DNA of 64,000 nucleotides from Amnibacterium sp. CER49 (GTDB lineage: Bacteria; Actinomycetota; Actinomycetes; Actinomycetales; Microbacteriaceae), in contig NZ_JARVWQ010000002.1 of assembly GCF_029846255.1 (NCBI RefSeq), positions 434,001-498,000 of the forward strand. The letters are read 5' to 3'. The notes under the pieces were generated by a model, which saw only the letters and a program-made list of their open reading frames with translations, was not told the origin of the DNA and ran no database searches. Shown one piece after another: positions 53,238 to 62,083 of the stretch (its first letter is position 1; each line of letters opens with the position of its first letter). Both the position numbers and the translations under genes were made by a program.

Positions 53238-54596
53238 GTGACCGCGGCGCCTCCCGATCCGATGGTCGGGCGCCTGCTCGACAGCCGGTACCAGATCCGC
53301 GCCCGCATCGCGCGAGGCGGCATGGCGACCGTGTACCTCGCCACCGATCTGCGCCTCGACCGTCGCGTCGCGGTGAAGATCATGCATCCGCACCTCGCCG
53401 ACGACGCGAGCTTCCGCGACCGCTTCATCCAGGAGGCGCGCAGCGCGGCCCGCCTGGCGCACCCGAACGTCGTCAACGTCTTCGACCAGGGTCAGGACGC
53501 GGGGCTCGCGTACCTCGTCATGGAGTACCTGCAGGGCATCACCCTGCGGGACCTGCTCGGCGAGTACGGCCGGCTCACGCCGGAGCAGACGATCGACATC
53601 CTCGAGGCGGTGCTCGCGGGCCTCGTCGCGGCGCACAAGTCGGGCATCATCCACCGCGACCTGAAGCCCGAGAACGTGCTGCTCGCCGACGACGGCCGCA
53701 TCAAGATCGGCGACTTCGGCCTCGCCCGCGCCGCGACGAGCCACACGGCGAGCGGGCAGGCGCTGCTCGGCACGATCGCGTACCTCTCCCCCGAGCTCGT
53801 CACCCGGGGCATCGCGGACACCCGCAGCGACGTCTACGCGGTCGGCATCATGATGTACGAGATGCTCGTCGGCGAGCAGCCCTTCAAGGGCGAGCAGCCG
53901 GTGCAGATCGCCTACCAGCACGCGAACGACTCGGTGCCCGCGCCGTCGCTGAAGAACCCGTCGGTGCCGCCGGCGCTCGACGACCTGACGCTCTGGGCCA
54001 CCGCGCGCGACCCGGAGCAGCGGCCCCGCGACGCCCGCGCGATGCTCGACCACCTCTTCGAGCTGCAGCACGCGATGCGCGACGACCAGGCGCCGGCGCA
54101 GCGCACGAGCGTCCTGCCCTCCGCCGCGGCGACGCGCGTGCTCGAGCCGGCCGCGCCCCCGGCTCCGGTGCCGATGCGGCCCCGGGCGAGCGCACCGGTG
54201 CCCGTCGGCGCGGTCGCCCGCCTGCAGGCCGCGACGACGAAGGCGCACAAGCGCGGGGCGTGGGCGTTCGCGATCGTGCTGGTCGCGGGCCTCGTCGCCG
54301 CCTGCACGGGCTGGGCGCTCGGCGCCGCGGGCGCCCCGGCCGCCCGGGGCGCGAGCCTCACCGGCTTCACGACCACGGCGGGCCGCGTGCCGGCCGTGCG
54401 CGGGCTCAGCACGCCCGAGGCGCTGCGGGCGCTCCACGCCGCCGAGCTCGCGCTCGGCCCGGTGCTGCACCGGGCGGCCGGTGGCCCGGAGGGCTCGGCG
54501 CTCGCCGTGCTCGACGCGTCCGGGCACACGCTGCGCGCGGGCGCCACGCCGGCGCCCGGGGTGCGCGTCCGGCTCGTGGTCGCCGGCGGCCAGTAG
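53238..54596 (+). CDS. pknL: Serine/threonine protein kinase, PknL/PknB-like
   Basis: 452 residues from GTG. Kinase elements in order: glycine loop IARGGMATVYLA, Lys47 (AVKIM), catalytic Asp141 (IHRDLKPENV), KIGDFGLAR and LGTIAYLSPE. A juxtamembrane Pro/Ala region leads to one membrane helix (about 341-362). The extracytoplasmic tail holds a single divergent PASTA-like unit (RVPAVRGLSTPEALRALHAA). The adjacency to the Rv2175c-like gene identifies the PknL locus. It probably reads a wall signal and phosphorylates cytoplasmic targets. Confidence 0.88.
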   Translation: MTAAPPDPMVGRLLDSRYQIRARIARGGMATVYLATDLRLDRRVAVKIMHPHLADDASFRDRFIQEARSAARLAHPNVVNVFDQGQDAGLAYLVMEYLQGITLRDLLGEYGRLTPEQTIDILEAVLAGLVAAHKSGIIHRDLKPENVLLADDGRIKIGDFGLARAATSHTASGQALLGTIAYLSPELVTRGIADTRSDVYAVGIMMYEMLVGEQPFKGEQPVQIAYQHANDSVPAPSLKNPSVPPALDDLTLWATARDPEQRPRDARAMLDHLFELQHAMRDDQAPAQRTSVLPSAAATRVLEPAAPPAPVPMRPRASAPVPVGAVARLQAATTKAHKRGAWAFAIVLVAGLVAACTGWALGAAGAPAARGASLTGFTTTAGRVPAVRGLSTPEALRALHAAELALGPVLHRAAGGPEGSALAVLDASGHTLRAGATPAPGVRVRLVVAGGQ

Positions 54597-54615
54597 CCGC
54601 TCGGTCCCGCCGGAC

Positions 54616-55992
54616 TCAGCGGCTGCGCCGCTGCCCGAGCTCCTCGGCGACGAGGAAGGCGAGCTCGAGCGACTGCATGTGGTTCAGTCGCGGGTCGCAG
54701 AGCGATTCGTACCGGGTCGAGAGGGTCTCCTCGTCGATGTGCTCGGAACCGCCGAGGCACTCGGTCACGTCGTCGCCCGTGAGCTCGACGTGGATGCCAC
54801 CCGGCCAGGTGCCGGCGTGCCGGTGCGCCTCGAAGAACCCGCGCACCTCGTCGACGACGTCGTCGAAGCGACGGGTCTTGTAGCCGGTCGGCGTGGTGAT
54901 GCCGTTGCCGTGCATCGGGTCGGTGATCCAGAGCGGCGTCGACTCGAACCGCTGCGCGGCCTCGAGCAGCGGCGGCAGCGCGTCGCGGATGCGACCCGCG
55001 CCCATGCGCGTGATGAGCGTGAGCCGGCCGGGCTCGCGGTCCGGATCCACGAGGTCGACGAGCCGCTCGAGCTCGTCGGCCGTCATGGCCGGGCCGACCT
55101 TCACGCCGATCGGGTTGCGGATGCGGGAGACGAAGTCGAGGTGCGCGTGCCCGAGCTGCCGGGTGCGCTCGCCGATCCAGACGAAGTGCGCCGAGGTGTC
55201 GACGGGCGTGCCGTTGCGGGAGTCGATGCGGGTCATCGCCCGCTCGTACTCCATGAGCAGCGCCTCGTGGGCGGTGTAGAACTCGACGCGCTTCAGCTCG
55301 TCGAAGTCCGCGCCCGCCGCCTCCATGAACCGCACGGCCCGGTCGATCTCGCCGGCGAGGCCCTCGTAGCGCTGGTTCGCGGGGTTCGTCGCGAACCCCC
55401 TGTTCCAGCTGTGCACCTCGCGGAGGTCGGCGAAGCCGCCCTGCGTGAACGCCCGCACCAGGTTCAGCGTGGCCGCCGCCGTGTGGTAGCCGCGGACCAG
55501 GCGCTGCGGGTCGTGGGCGCGGGACGCGGCGGTGAACTCGTAGCCGTTCACCATGTCGCCGCGGTAGGCGGGCAGCGTCGTGCCGTCGCGGGTCTCGGTG
55601 TCGCTCGAGCGGGGCTTCGCGAACTGCCCCGCCATCCGGCCCATCTTCACCACCGGCACGGACGCGCCGTAGGTGAGCACGACCGCCATCTGCAGGATCG
55701 TCTTCACGCGGGAGCGGATCTGATCGGCGGTCGCGCCGGAGAAGGTCTCGGCGCAGTCGCCGCCCTGGAGCACGAACGCGCGCCCCGCGGCCGCGGCGGC
55801 GAGCCGCGCGCGCAGCTGGTCGATCTCGCCCGCGAAGACGAGCGGCGGCAGCGCGGCGATCTCGGCGGCGACCGCCTCGACGGCCCCGCCGTCGGGCCAG
55901 GTGGGCTGCTGGGCGACGGGCAGCGTGCGCCAGTGGTCGAGGCCGGCGAGGACCTCGGGACGCGCGGCGACGACGGGTTCGGTGGCGGACAT
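54616..55992 (-). CDS. aroG: 3-deoxy-7-phosphoheptulonate synthase, class II
   Basis: 458 residues. This is the plant-like class II DAHP synthase: LQGGDCAETF, KMGRMAGQFAKPRS, FYTAHEALLMEYE, WIGERTRQ and ITDPMHGNG are landmarks. It condenses erythrose 4-phosphate and phosphoenolpyruvate at the start of the aromatic pathway; erythrose 4-phosphate is also the expected end product of the polyol operon. It begins 6 bp after the acyltransferase stop and shares its transcript. Confidence 0.97.
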   Translation of the reverse strand: MSATEPVVAARPEVLAGLDHWRTLPVAQQPTWPDGGAVEAVAAEIAALPPLVFAGEIDQLRARLAAAAAGRAFVLQGGDCAETFSGATADQIRSRVKTILQMAVVLTYGASVPVVKMGRMAGQFAKPRSSDTETRDGTTLPAYRGDMVNGYEFTAASRAHDPQRLVRGYHTAAATLNLVRAFTQGGFADLREVHSWNRGFATNPANQRYEGLAGEIDRAVRFMEAAGADFDELKRVEFYTAHEALLMEYERAMTRIDSRNGTPVDTSAHFVWIGERTRQLGHAHLDFVSRIRNPIGVKVGPAMTADELERLVDLVDPDREPGRLTLITRMGAGRIRDALPPLLEAAQRFESTPLWITDPMHGNGITTPTGYKTRRFDDVVDEVRGFFEAHRHAGTWPGGIHVELTGDDVTECLGGSEHIDEETLSTRYESLCDPRLNHMQSLELAFLVAEELGQRRSR

Positions 55993-55998
55993 CGTCGT

Positions 55999-56688
55999 TC
56001 ACGCCGCCTTCGCCGGCGCGGCCTGCCGCAGCGTGCTCGCGTACACGTCGAGGTACTCCTGGCCCGAGAGGCGGGCGATCGCGACCATGATCTCGTCGGT
56101 GATCGACCGGAGGATGAAGCGGTCGGACTCGAGCCCGTCGAAGCGGGAGAAGTCGAGCGGCTCGCCGATGACGACGCCGATGCGGCGCACCTTCGGGATG
56201 CGGCGCCCGATGGGCATCGCCTTCTCGGTGTCGATCATCGCGACGGGGATCACCGGCACGTGACCCTCGAGGATCATGCGGGCGACGCCCGTTCGGCCGC
56301 GGAAGAGCTTGCCGTTCGGGCTGCGGGTGCCCTCGGGGTAGATGCCGAGCAGGTCGCCGCGGCGGAGCACCTGCAGCCCGGTCTGCAGCGACGCCTCGGA
56401 CGCCTTCCCCCCGGAGCGGTCGATGGACAGCTGGCCGAGCGAGTTCATGAGCCAGCGGATCACGAAGCCGCGCAGGCCGCGGCCCGTGAAGTAGTCGCTC
56501 TTCGCGAGGAAGTAGACGGGACGCTTCACCGCGAGCGGCAGGAAGATCGAGTCGATCACCGACAGGTGGTTCGAGGCGAGGATCGCGGGACCCGAGTCGG
56601 GCACGTTCTCGAGCCCGGTCGCCCACGGCCGGAAGGTCGAGCGGATGTAGGGACCCGCGAACAGGTTCTTCAGCAGGAAGTACAGCAC
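55999..56688 (-). CDS. plsC: 1-acylglycerol-3-phosphate O-acyltransferase (PlsC family)
   Basis: 229 residues. The acyltransferase motifs are His41-x4-Asp46 (SNHLSVIDS) and EGTRS at 119-123; PVIPVAMIDTE follows. An N-terminal hydrophobic segment ties it to the membrane. It transfers acyl chains to lysophosphatidate in phospholipid synthesis. GTG start with GAAAGGG upstream, leader of about 30 bases after TAGCGT. Confidence 0.92.
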   Translation of the reverse strand: MLYFLLKNLFAGPYIRSTFRPWATGLENVPDSGPAILASNHLSVIDSIFLPLAVKRPVYFLAKSDYFTGRGLRGFVIRWLMNSLGQLSIDRSGGKASEASLQTGLQVLRRGDLLGIYPEGTRSPNGKLFRGRTGVARMILEGHVPVIPVAMIDTEKAMPIGRRIPKVRRIGVVIGEPLDFSRFDGLESDRFILRSITDEIMVAIARLSGQEYLDVYASTLRQAAPAKAA

Positions 56689-56717
56689 GCTTCGGACAGC
56701 CCTTTCGCCGGCCTGAA

Positions 56718-56723
56718 ACGCTA
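56718..56723 (-). promoter_or_regulatory. Probable -10 element of plsC-aroG
   Basis: TAGCGT on the minus strand, with GAAAGGG between it and the GTG start. Confidence 0.45.
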
Positions 56724-56755
56724 CCGGACGGCCGCGCCCACCGCGGACGCGTGCC

Positions 56756-57727
56756 TCAGGCGCGGGAGCGGTACTCGTGGATCGGGTCGCCGAAGTGGAT
56801 GCGCGCGAGGTCGGCCGCCCCGACGGCGCCCGCGTCGTTCAGCATCTCGGCGACCGCGAACGAGGGCTCGGGGTGGTAGCCGCGCGCGGGCAGGTGCTCG
56901 AGGTACGCCGCCCGGATGGGGTCGAGCAGCTTGTCGCCCGAGCTCGCGACGCCGCCGCCGATCACGAAGAGCTGCGGGTCGAGCACCGCGGAGAGGCTCG
57001 CGGCGGCCTGCCCGAGCCACGAGCCGAGCTGCCGGAGGGCGGCGAGGGCGCCCGGGTCGTCGTCGTCGACGAGCGCGGCGATCGCGGCGCCGTCGAGGGT
57101 GCCGCCGGCGGCCGCCCGCGCCTCGGCGAGCGGCACACCGATGCCGCCGCCGTCGGCGATCGCGTTGGCCATCCGCAGCAGGGCCCGCCCGGATCCGTAC
57201 TGCTCGATGCAGCCGCGCGCGCCGCAGCCGCACGGCAGCCCGTCGGGCACGACCCGGAGGTGGCCGAGCTCGCCCGCGACCCCGAACCCGCCGCGCAGCA
57301 GCCGGTCGTCGGCGACGACCGCGCCGCCGACGCCGGTGCCGCTCGTGATCATGACCATGTCGGAGACGAGCCGGCCCGCGCCGTAGCGGAACTCGGCCCA
57401 GCCCGCGGCGTTCGCGTCGTTCTCGATGATCACGGGCAGCGACAGGCGCGCCTCGAGGCGCTGGCGGAAGGGCTCGTTGCGCCAGCGGATGTTCGGGGCG
57501 TAGTAGACGATCGACTGGCCCGCGTCGATGAAGCCGGCGGCCGCGACGCCGACGGCCAGGGTGCGGCCGCCCGCGAGGTCCTGCACCATCTCGACGACGC
57601 TCGTCTCGAGGGCGCCGGGGTCGCCCGCGTCGGTCGCGACGCGGCGGGACTCGACGATCGTGCCGAGCTCGTCGACGAGGGCTCCGGCGATCTTCGTGCC
57701 TCCGATGTCGATGCCGATCGCCTGCAC
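56756..57727 (-). CDS. ROK-family glucokinase
   Basis: 323 residues from GTG. DIGGTK at 7-12 is the ATP site, ENDANAAGWAE carries the catalytic Asp104, and GELGHLRVV with CGCGARGC gives the zinc ligands (His156, Cys166, Cys168, Cys173) of ROK sugar kinases. GVGGAVV and IGGGVASSGD complete the fold. It most likely phosphorylates glucose. TAGACT lies seven bases before the GTG, so it is probably leaderless. It diverges from the acyl-CoA ligase gene. Confidence 0.93.
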   Translation of the reverse strand: MQAIGIDIGGTKIAGALVDELGTIVESRRVATDAGDPGALETSVVEMVQDLAGGRTLAVGVAAAGFIDAGQSIVYYAPNIRWRNEPFRQRLEARLSLPVIIENDANAAGWAEFRYGAGRLVSDMVMITSGTGVGGAVVADDRLLRGGFGVAGELGHLRVVPDGLPCGCGARGCIEQYGSGRALLRMANAIADGGGIGVPLAEARAAAGGTLDGAAIAALVDDDDPGALAALRQLGSWLGQAAASLSAVLDPQLFVIGGGVASSGDKLLDPIRAAYLEHLPARGYHPEPSFAVAEMLNDAGAVGAADLARIHFGDPIHEYRSRA

Positions 57728-57734
57728 GGACCGG

Positions 57735-57740
57735 AGTCTA
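57735..57740 (-). promoter_or_regulatory. Probable -10 element of the ROK kinase gene (leaderless)
   Basis: TAGACT on the minus strand, seven bases, then GTG at 57727. Confidence 0.6.
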
Positions 57741-57750
57741 GGGTGCCCGC

Positions 57751-57756
57751 TACGAT
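57751..57756 (+). promoter_or_regulatory. Probable -10 element of the acyl-CoA ligase gene
   Basis: TACGAT, giving a leader of about 35 bases with GAGGAG before the GTG at 57797. Confidence 0.45.
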
Positions 57757-57796
57757 CGAGGTCCCGCCGATCGGCGGTGACGCGAGGAGCCTTCAC

Positions 57797-59617
57797 GTGC
57801 AGGAGATCGAGGCGCGGGCGCTGGCGCCGGCGGAGCCGGCGCTGAACGTCGCCGACCTCCTCGCCCTGCGTGTGCGCAGCACGCCCGGCCGCCCGCTGTT
57901 CGCGAAGCCGCAGGGCGACGGCTGGCACGACGTGACCGCCGCCGCCTTCGAGCGCGAGGTGATCGCCGTCGCGAAGGGCCTCGTCGCATCCGGCGTCGAG
58001 CCCGGCGACCGCATCGGGCTGCTCGCTCGCACGAGCTACGAGTGGACGCTCGTCGACTTCGCCGCCTGGTACGCGGGCGCCCTCGTCGTGCCGGTGTACG
58101 AGACGAGCGCGCCCGAGCAGGTGCGATGGATCCTCACCGACTCCGGCGCCCGCGGCGTCGTCGTCGAGACGGCCGAGCACTACACACGGGTCGACGAGGT
58201 GCTGCCCGATCTGCCCGACGTCGACCTCGTCTGGCAGCTCCACCTCGGCGACCTCGCGAAGCTCGCCGAGCGCGGCCGCGGGATCGACGACGCCGAGATC
58301 GACCGGCGGCGGCAGCTCGCCACCGAGACCGACGTCGCCACGATCATCTACACGGCGGGCACCACCGGGCGCCCCAAGGGGTGCGTGCTCACGCACGGCA
58401 ACTTCGTCGAGCTCGCCCGCAACACGACCCTCGCGATCCCCGAGGTCGTCAACGAGCGCGCGTCGACGCTCCTCTTCATCACCCTCGCGCACGTGTTCGC
58501 ACGCTTCATCTCGGTGCTCGCCGTGCACGGCGGCGTGCAGGTCGGGCACCAGGCCGACACGTCACGGCTGCTGCCGGCGCTCGCGTCGTTCCAGCCGACG
58601 TTCCTGCTCGCGGTCCCCCGGGTGTTCGAGAAGGTCTACAACTCCGCCGAGCAGAAGGCCGAGAGCAGCGGCCGCGGCGACGTCTTCCGCTGGGCGGCCG
58701 CCACCGGCATCGCCTGGAGCGAGGCGAAGGACGCGGGTCACGTGCCCGCGGCGCTCGCCGCGAAGTACGCGGTCGCGAACGCGCTCGTGTTCCGCACCCT
58801 GCGCCGGGCGCTCGGCGGGCACGTCCGGTGGGCCGTGTCCGGGTCGGCGCCGCTCGGCGTGCGGCTCGGGCACTTCTACCGGGCCATCGGCGTGACGATC
58901 CTCGAGGGCTACGGGCTCACCGAGACGACGGCGCCGACCACCGTCAACCGGCCGTCGCGCTTCAAGATCGGCACGGTCGGCACGGTGCTGCCGGGCATCG
59001 CGGTGCGCATCGCCGACGACGGCGAGGTCGAGACCCGTGGCATCCAGGTGTTCCGCGAGTACTGGCGGAACCCCGAGGCGACCGCCGAGACGTTCGACGA
59101 CGGGTGGTTCCGCACCGGCGACCTCGGCCGCCTCGACGACGATGGCTACCTCACGATCACCGGCCGCAAGAAGGAGATCATCGTCACCGCGGGCGGCAAG
59201 AACGTCGCGCCCGCCGAGCTCGAGGACGCGATGCGGGCGAACCCGATCGTGAGCCAGGTGGTGGTCGTCGGCGACGGGCGCCCGTTCATCGCCGCGCTCG
59301 TCACGCTCGACGCCGACATGCTGCCCACCTGGCTCACGAACCACGGCGAGGACCCGTCCCTCTCCCCTGCGCAGGCGGCCGAGCTGCCGGCGGTGCGCGA
59401 CGAGGTGCAGCGGGCCGTCGACGCCGCGAACACGCACGTGTCCCGGGCGGAGGGCATCCGCGCCTTCGCGATCCTGCCCACGGACTTCAGCGAGGCCGAC
59501 GGCACGTTGACGCCGAAGCTGAGCATCAAGCGGCACGTCATCCTCGAGCGGCACGCCGCCGACATCGAGCGCCTCTACAGCGACGCGAAGCGCAGCCGCG
59601 AGACCGCGGCGCACTGA
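57797..59617 (+). CDS. Long-chain acyl-CoA synthetase (AMP-forming)
   Basis: 606 residues from GTG at 57797, which has GAGGAG seven bases upstream. The adenylation motifs are IIYTAGTTGRPKGCVLTHGN, EGYGLTETTAPTTVN, DDGWFRTGDLGRLDDDGYL and the final-lysine region LTPKLSIKRHVI. The first of these departs from the usual YTSGTTG by an alanine. It activates fatty acids to CoA thioesters. An in-frame upstream GTG at 57743 would precede the promoter hexamer. Confidence 0.92.
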   Translation: MQEIEARALAPAEPALNVADLLALRVRSTPGRPLFAKPQGDGWHDVTAAAFEREVIAVAKGLVASGVEPGDRIGLLARTSYEWTLVDFAAWYAGALVVPVYETSAPEQVRWILTDSGARGVVVETAEHYTRVDEVLPDLPDVDLVWQLHLGDLAKLAERGRGIDDAEIDRRRQLATETDVATIIYTAGTTGRPKGCVLTHGNFVELARNTTLAIPEVVNERASTLLFITLAHVFARFISVLAVHGGVQVGHQADTSRLLPALASFQPTFLLAVPRVFEKVYNSAEQKAESSGRGDVFRWAAATGIAWSEAKDAGHVPAALAAKYAVANALVFRTLRRALGGHVRWAVSGSAPLGVRLGHFYRAIGVTILEGYGLTETTAPTTVNRPSRFKIGTVGTVLPGIAVRIADDGEVETRGIQVFREYWRNPEATAETFDDGWFRTGDLGRLDDDGYLTITGRKKEIIVTAGGKNVAPAELEDAMRANPIVSQVVVVGDGRPFIAALVTLDADMLPTWLTNHGEDPSLSPAQAAELPAVRDEVQRAVDAANTHVSRAEGIRAFAILPTDFSEADGTLTPKLSIKRHVILERHAADIERLYSDAKRSRETAAH

Positions 59618-59643
59618 CCTCCGGCCCGGCGCCGAGGCCGCCC

Positions 59644-60150
59644 TCAGGGGGTGCGGCTCAGGAACCAGGGCGACCGGCGCACCGCCGCCATCGCCTCGCG
59701 GCGCACCTCGGGCTCGAGCCGCTGCAGGTAGACCCGGCCGTCGAGGTGGTCCTGCTCGTGCTGCAGCGCCTCGGCCAGCACCCCCTCACCGACGACCTCA
59801 GCCGTGCTCCCGTCGAGCAGCCGGCCGGTCGAGCGCGCCCAGGGGTGGCGGCGGATCGGGAAGCTGAGGTCGGGCACGGAGAGGCAGCCCTCGTCGAACA
59901 GCGTCGGCTCGCCGCGCACCTCGGCGAGCTCGGGGTCGAGCAGGTAGCCGACCTGCCCGTCGACGTTGTAGGCGAAGGCGCGGGTGGCGACGCCGATCTG
60001 GTTCGCGGCGACGCCCGCGCGTCCGGGCACCCTCACGGTGTCGAGCAGGTCCTGCACGAGGGCCTCGAGCCGCTCGTCCGGCTCCCCCGCGGGCTCGGCC
60101 ACGGTGCGCAGCACCGGGTCGCCGAAGAGTCGGATGTCGCGGACGGTCAC
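59644..60150 (-). CDS. def: Peptide deformylase
   Basis: 168 residues. The three deformylase motifs are present: GVAANQIG at 46-53, EGCLS with metal ligand Cys89, and QHEQDHLDG with His131 and His135. It removes the formyl group from new proteins. The start is GTG, 13 bp after the ParA-like gene, so they share a transcript. Confidence 0.96.
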   Translation of the reverse strand: MTVRDIRLFGDPVLRTVAEPAGEPDERLEALVQDLLDTVRVPGRAGVAANQIGVATRAFAYNVDGQVGYLLDPELAEVRGEPTLFDEGCLSVPDLSFPIRRHPWARSTGRLLDGSTAEVVGEGVLAEALQHEQDHLDGRVYLQRLEPEVRREAMAAVRRSPWFLSRTP

Positions 60151-60163
60151 GCCGTCAAGCGTG

Positions 60164-61876
60164 TCAGACCTCGACCTCGCGCCTCGCCGGGAGCCCGTCG
60201 ACGACGAGCGCCGCGAGCTCGCGCGACGCGTCCTTCGTGGTCTGCTTCAGGTCCTTGTACGAGACGACGGAGCCGGCGGCGAGCTGCGCGTCGTAGGGGA
60301 TGCGCACGATCGCGCGCACGCGGCTCGCGAAGTGGGTCTCGATCTCGTCGAGCTTCACGAGACTCGTGCCGTGCGTCGCCGTGTTGATCGCGACGACGGC
60401 GTTGCGGACGAGGTCGCCGTACCCGTTCGCCTCGAGCCACGTGAGGGTCTCGGAGGCGAGCCGCGCCTCGTCGACGCTGCCGCCCGACACGATCACGACG
60501 GAGTCCGCCCGCTGGAGCGTCGCCCGCATGACCGAGTGGACGATGCCGGTGCCGCAGTCGGTGAGGACGATCGAGTAGTAGCGAGCGGCGAGGTCGGCGA
60601 CGACGTTGTAGTCGTTCTCGTCGAACGCCTCCGAGAGCAGTGGGTCGGTGTCCGACGCGAGGATGTCGAGGCGCGTCTCGTCGCGGGAGACCAGCGTGCT
60701 GAAGTCGGTGAAGCCGGTGATCGCGCTCGCACGGGTGACGACGTCGCGGACGGTCGCGCGGGTCTGCTTGGGCACCCGCTCGGACAGCGTGCCGCGGTCC
60801 GGGTTCGCGTCGACGGCGATGATGCGGTCCTCGCGCAGCGTGGCGAGGGTCATGCCGAGCAGCGTTGTGACGGTCGTCTTGCCGACGCCGCCCTTGCGGG
60901 TGAGCACCGGCACGAACCGGGTGCCGCCCTCGAACTGCTTCGCGATGCGGCCCGCCTGCTCCTTGCGGATGCGCTCGATCGCGGAGTCGCCGAGGTTCAG
61001 CTTCTTGAAGGTGGCGGCGTAGACGAACCTGTTCCACGTGCCGGTCGGCGCCTGCCGCGGCCGCCCGCCGCCCTCGATGAGGCGGTCGGGCGTGAGCATC
61101 GCCGCCGACTCGGGCTCACCCGCGGGCGTGCCGGCGCGGCGCTCGCGCCTCGTCGCGGTGCCTGCGCCGTCGAGTCGCGGGACCTCGCCGGTCGCGCCGG
61201 GCAGGTGGCCGCCGAGCGGACCGTGCGGGCTGACCCGCGCGCCGCCCAGCAGGGCGTCGTAGGCGGCGCCGGTGCGGCGCGGGACGGCGGGCATGCCGCC
61301 GGTGGTGCGCGGCAGGCCTCCCGTGGTGCGCGGAACGGGACCGGTCGTGCGCGCGATCGCGCCCGTGCTGAACGCCTGGGGGCCGGTGACCCGGTCGCCG
61401 CTCGGGCGCCACGGCTCGGGGGCGGCCTCGATCGCCGGGACGTCACCCGTGCTCGCGAGGAGCGAGATGCTCGCCGTGCCGGCCGGGGCGAGCCCGCCGG
61501 GGTCGATCGTGCTGTCGTCGATGCGGACCCGCGCCTCGTCCTCGGGCATCTCGCTCCGCGGCAGGGGCGGCAGCTCGACTTCGATGGAGGGGTGCTCGGC
61601 CAGGCGGGCGCGCTCCTCGAGCAGGCGGGTGAGACCCGGCCGGACCAGCGTGCCGGTGTGCGTCGCGCGAGCGGGACGGACGTCCTCGTGCTCGGGGGCG
61701 GCGGACGCGACGTCGGGGACCGCCGCGGACGCGACGCCGACCTCGTCCCCGGCGGCGCGGGTCACGAGGCTCACCTGGAGCGGCTCGTCGTGGCGCGACG
61801 CGTCGCCGTGGCCTGCGGGCAGGTCCGGCTTCTTGCGCTTGTTCGCCACGGCTTCAGCTCCCTTGACGGGGGTCAC
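60164..61876 (-). CDS. ParA/MinD-like ATPase with long variable N-terminus
   Basis: 570 residues. The C-terminal 265 residues form a deviant-Walker ATPase: RKGGVGKTT (Lys about 333), IAVDANPDRGTL and VLTDCGTGI. The N-terminal 300 residues are low-complexity and contain a repeated RTTG unit (ARTTGPVPRTTGGLPRTTGG). Proteins of this sort in actinobacteria are annotated as chromosome partitioning or MinD-like and usually lack a ParB partner, as here; the function is open. GTG at 61876 is exactly seven bases after TAGAGT. A competing GTG at 61849 has AAGGGAG upstream. Confidence 0.85.
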   Translation of the reverse strand: MTPVKGAEAVANKRKKPDLPAGHGDASRHDEPLQVSLVTRAAGDEVGVASAAVPDVASAAPEHEDVRPARATHTGTLVRPGLTRLLEERARLAEHPSIEVELPPLPRSEMPEDEARVRIDDSTIDPGGLAPAGTASISLLASTGDVPAIEAAPEPWRPSGDRVTGPQAFSTGAIARTTGPVPRTTGGLPRTTGGMPAVPRRTGAAYDALLGGARVSPHGPLGGHLPGATGEVPRLDGAGTATRRERRAGTPAGEPESAAMLTPDRLIEGGGRPRQAPTGTWNRFVYAATFKKLNLGDSAIERIRKEQAGRIAKQFEGGTRFVPVLTRKGGVGKTTVTTLLGMTLATLREDRIIAVDANPDRGTLSERVPKQTRATVRDVVTRASAITGFTDFSTLVSRDETRLDILASDTDPLLSEAFDENDYNVVADLAARYYSIVLTDCGTGIVHSVMRATLQRADSVVIVSGGSVDEARLASETLTWLEANGYGDLVRNAVVAINTATHGTSLVKLDEIETHFASRVRAIVRIPYDAQLAAGSVVSYKDLKQTTKDASRELAALVVDGLPARREVEV

Positions 61877-61883
61877 GGGTTCG

Positions 61884-61889
61884 ACTCTA
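61884..61889 (-). promoter_or_regulatory. Probable -10 element of the ParA-like gene (leaderless)
   Basis: TAGAGT on the minus strand, seven bases, then GTG at 61876. Confidence 0.55.
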
Positions 61890-61987
61890 ACTTGAGGGTT
61901 GCGCCGTCCCCCGGAGGCGCGCCACGCGGGTTGGGGGCGTGTCGCGGGCGCCGGAGCTCTGGGCGTCGCCGCGGGGTGGAGCCAGGA

Positions 61988-62011
61988 GGGGAGGCCATTT
62001 CTGGCCTCCCC
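61988..62011 (-). terminator. Hairpin downstream of pyc
   Basis: GGGGAGGCCA and its exact complement around a TTTC loop, 73 bp beyond the pyruvate carboxylase stop. Confidence 0.6.
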
Positions 62012-62024
62012 CGCGACCCCAGCG

Positions 62025-62047
62025 CCGGAGCCCGTCCCGGGCTCCGG
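62025..62047 (-). terminator. Second hairpin downstream of pyc
   Basis: CCGGAGCCCG and its exact complement around a three-base loop, 37 bp beyond the stop. With the hairpin at 61988-62011 it forms a double terminator. Confidence 0.55.
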
Positions 62048-62083
62048 AGGACGACGAGCCCGAGTCCGCGCCCGCCGCGTCGC

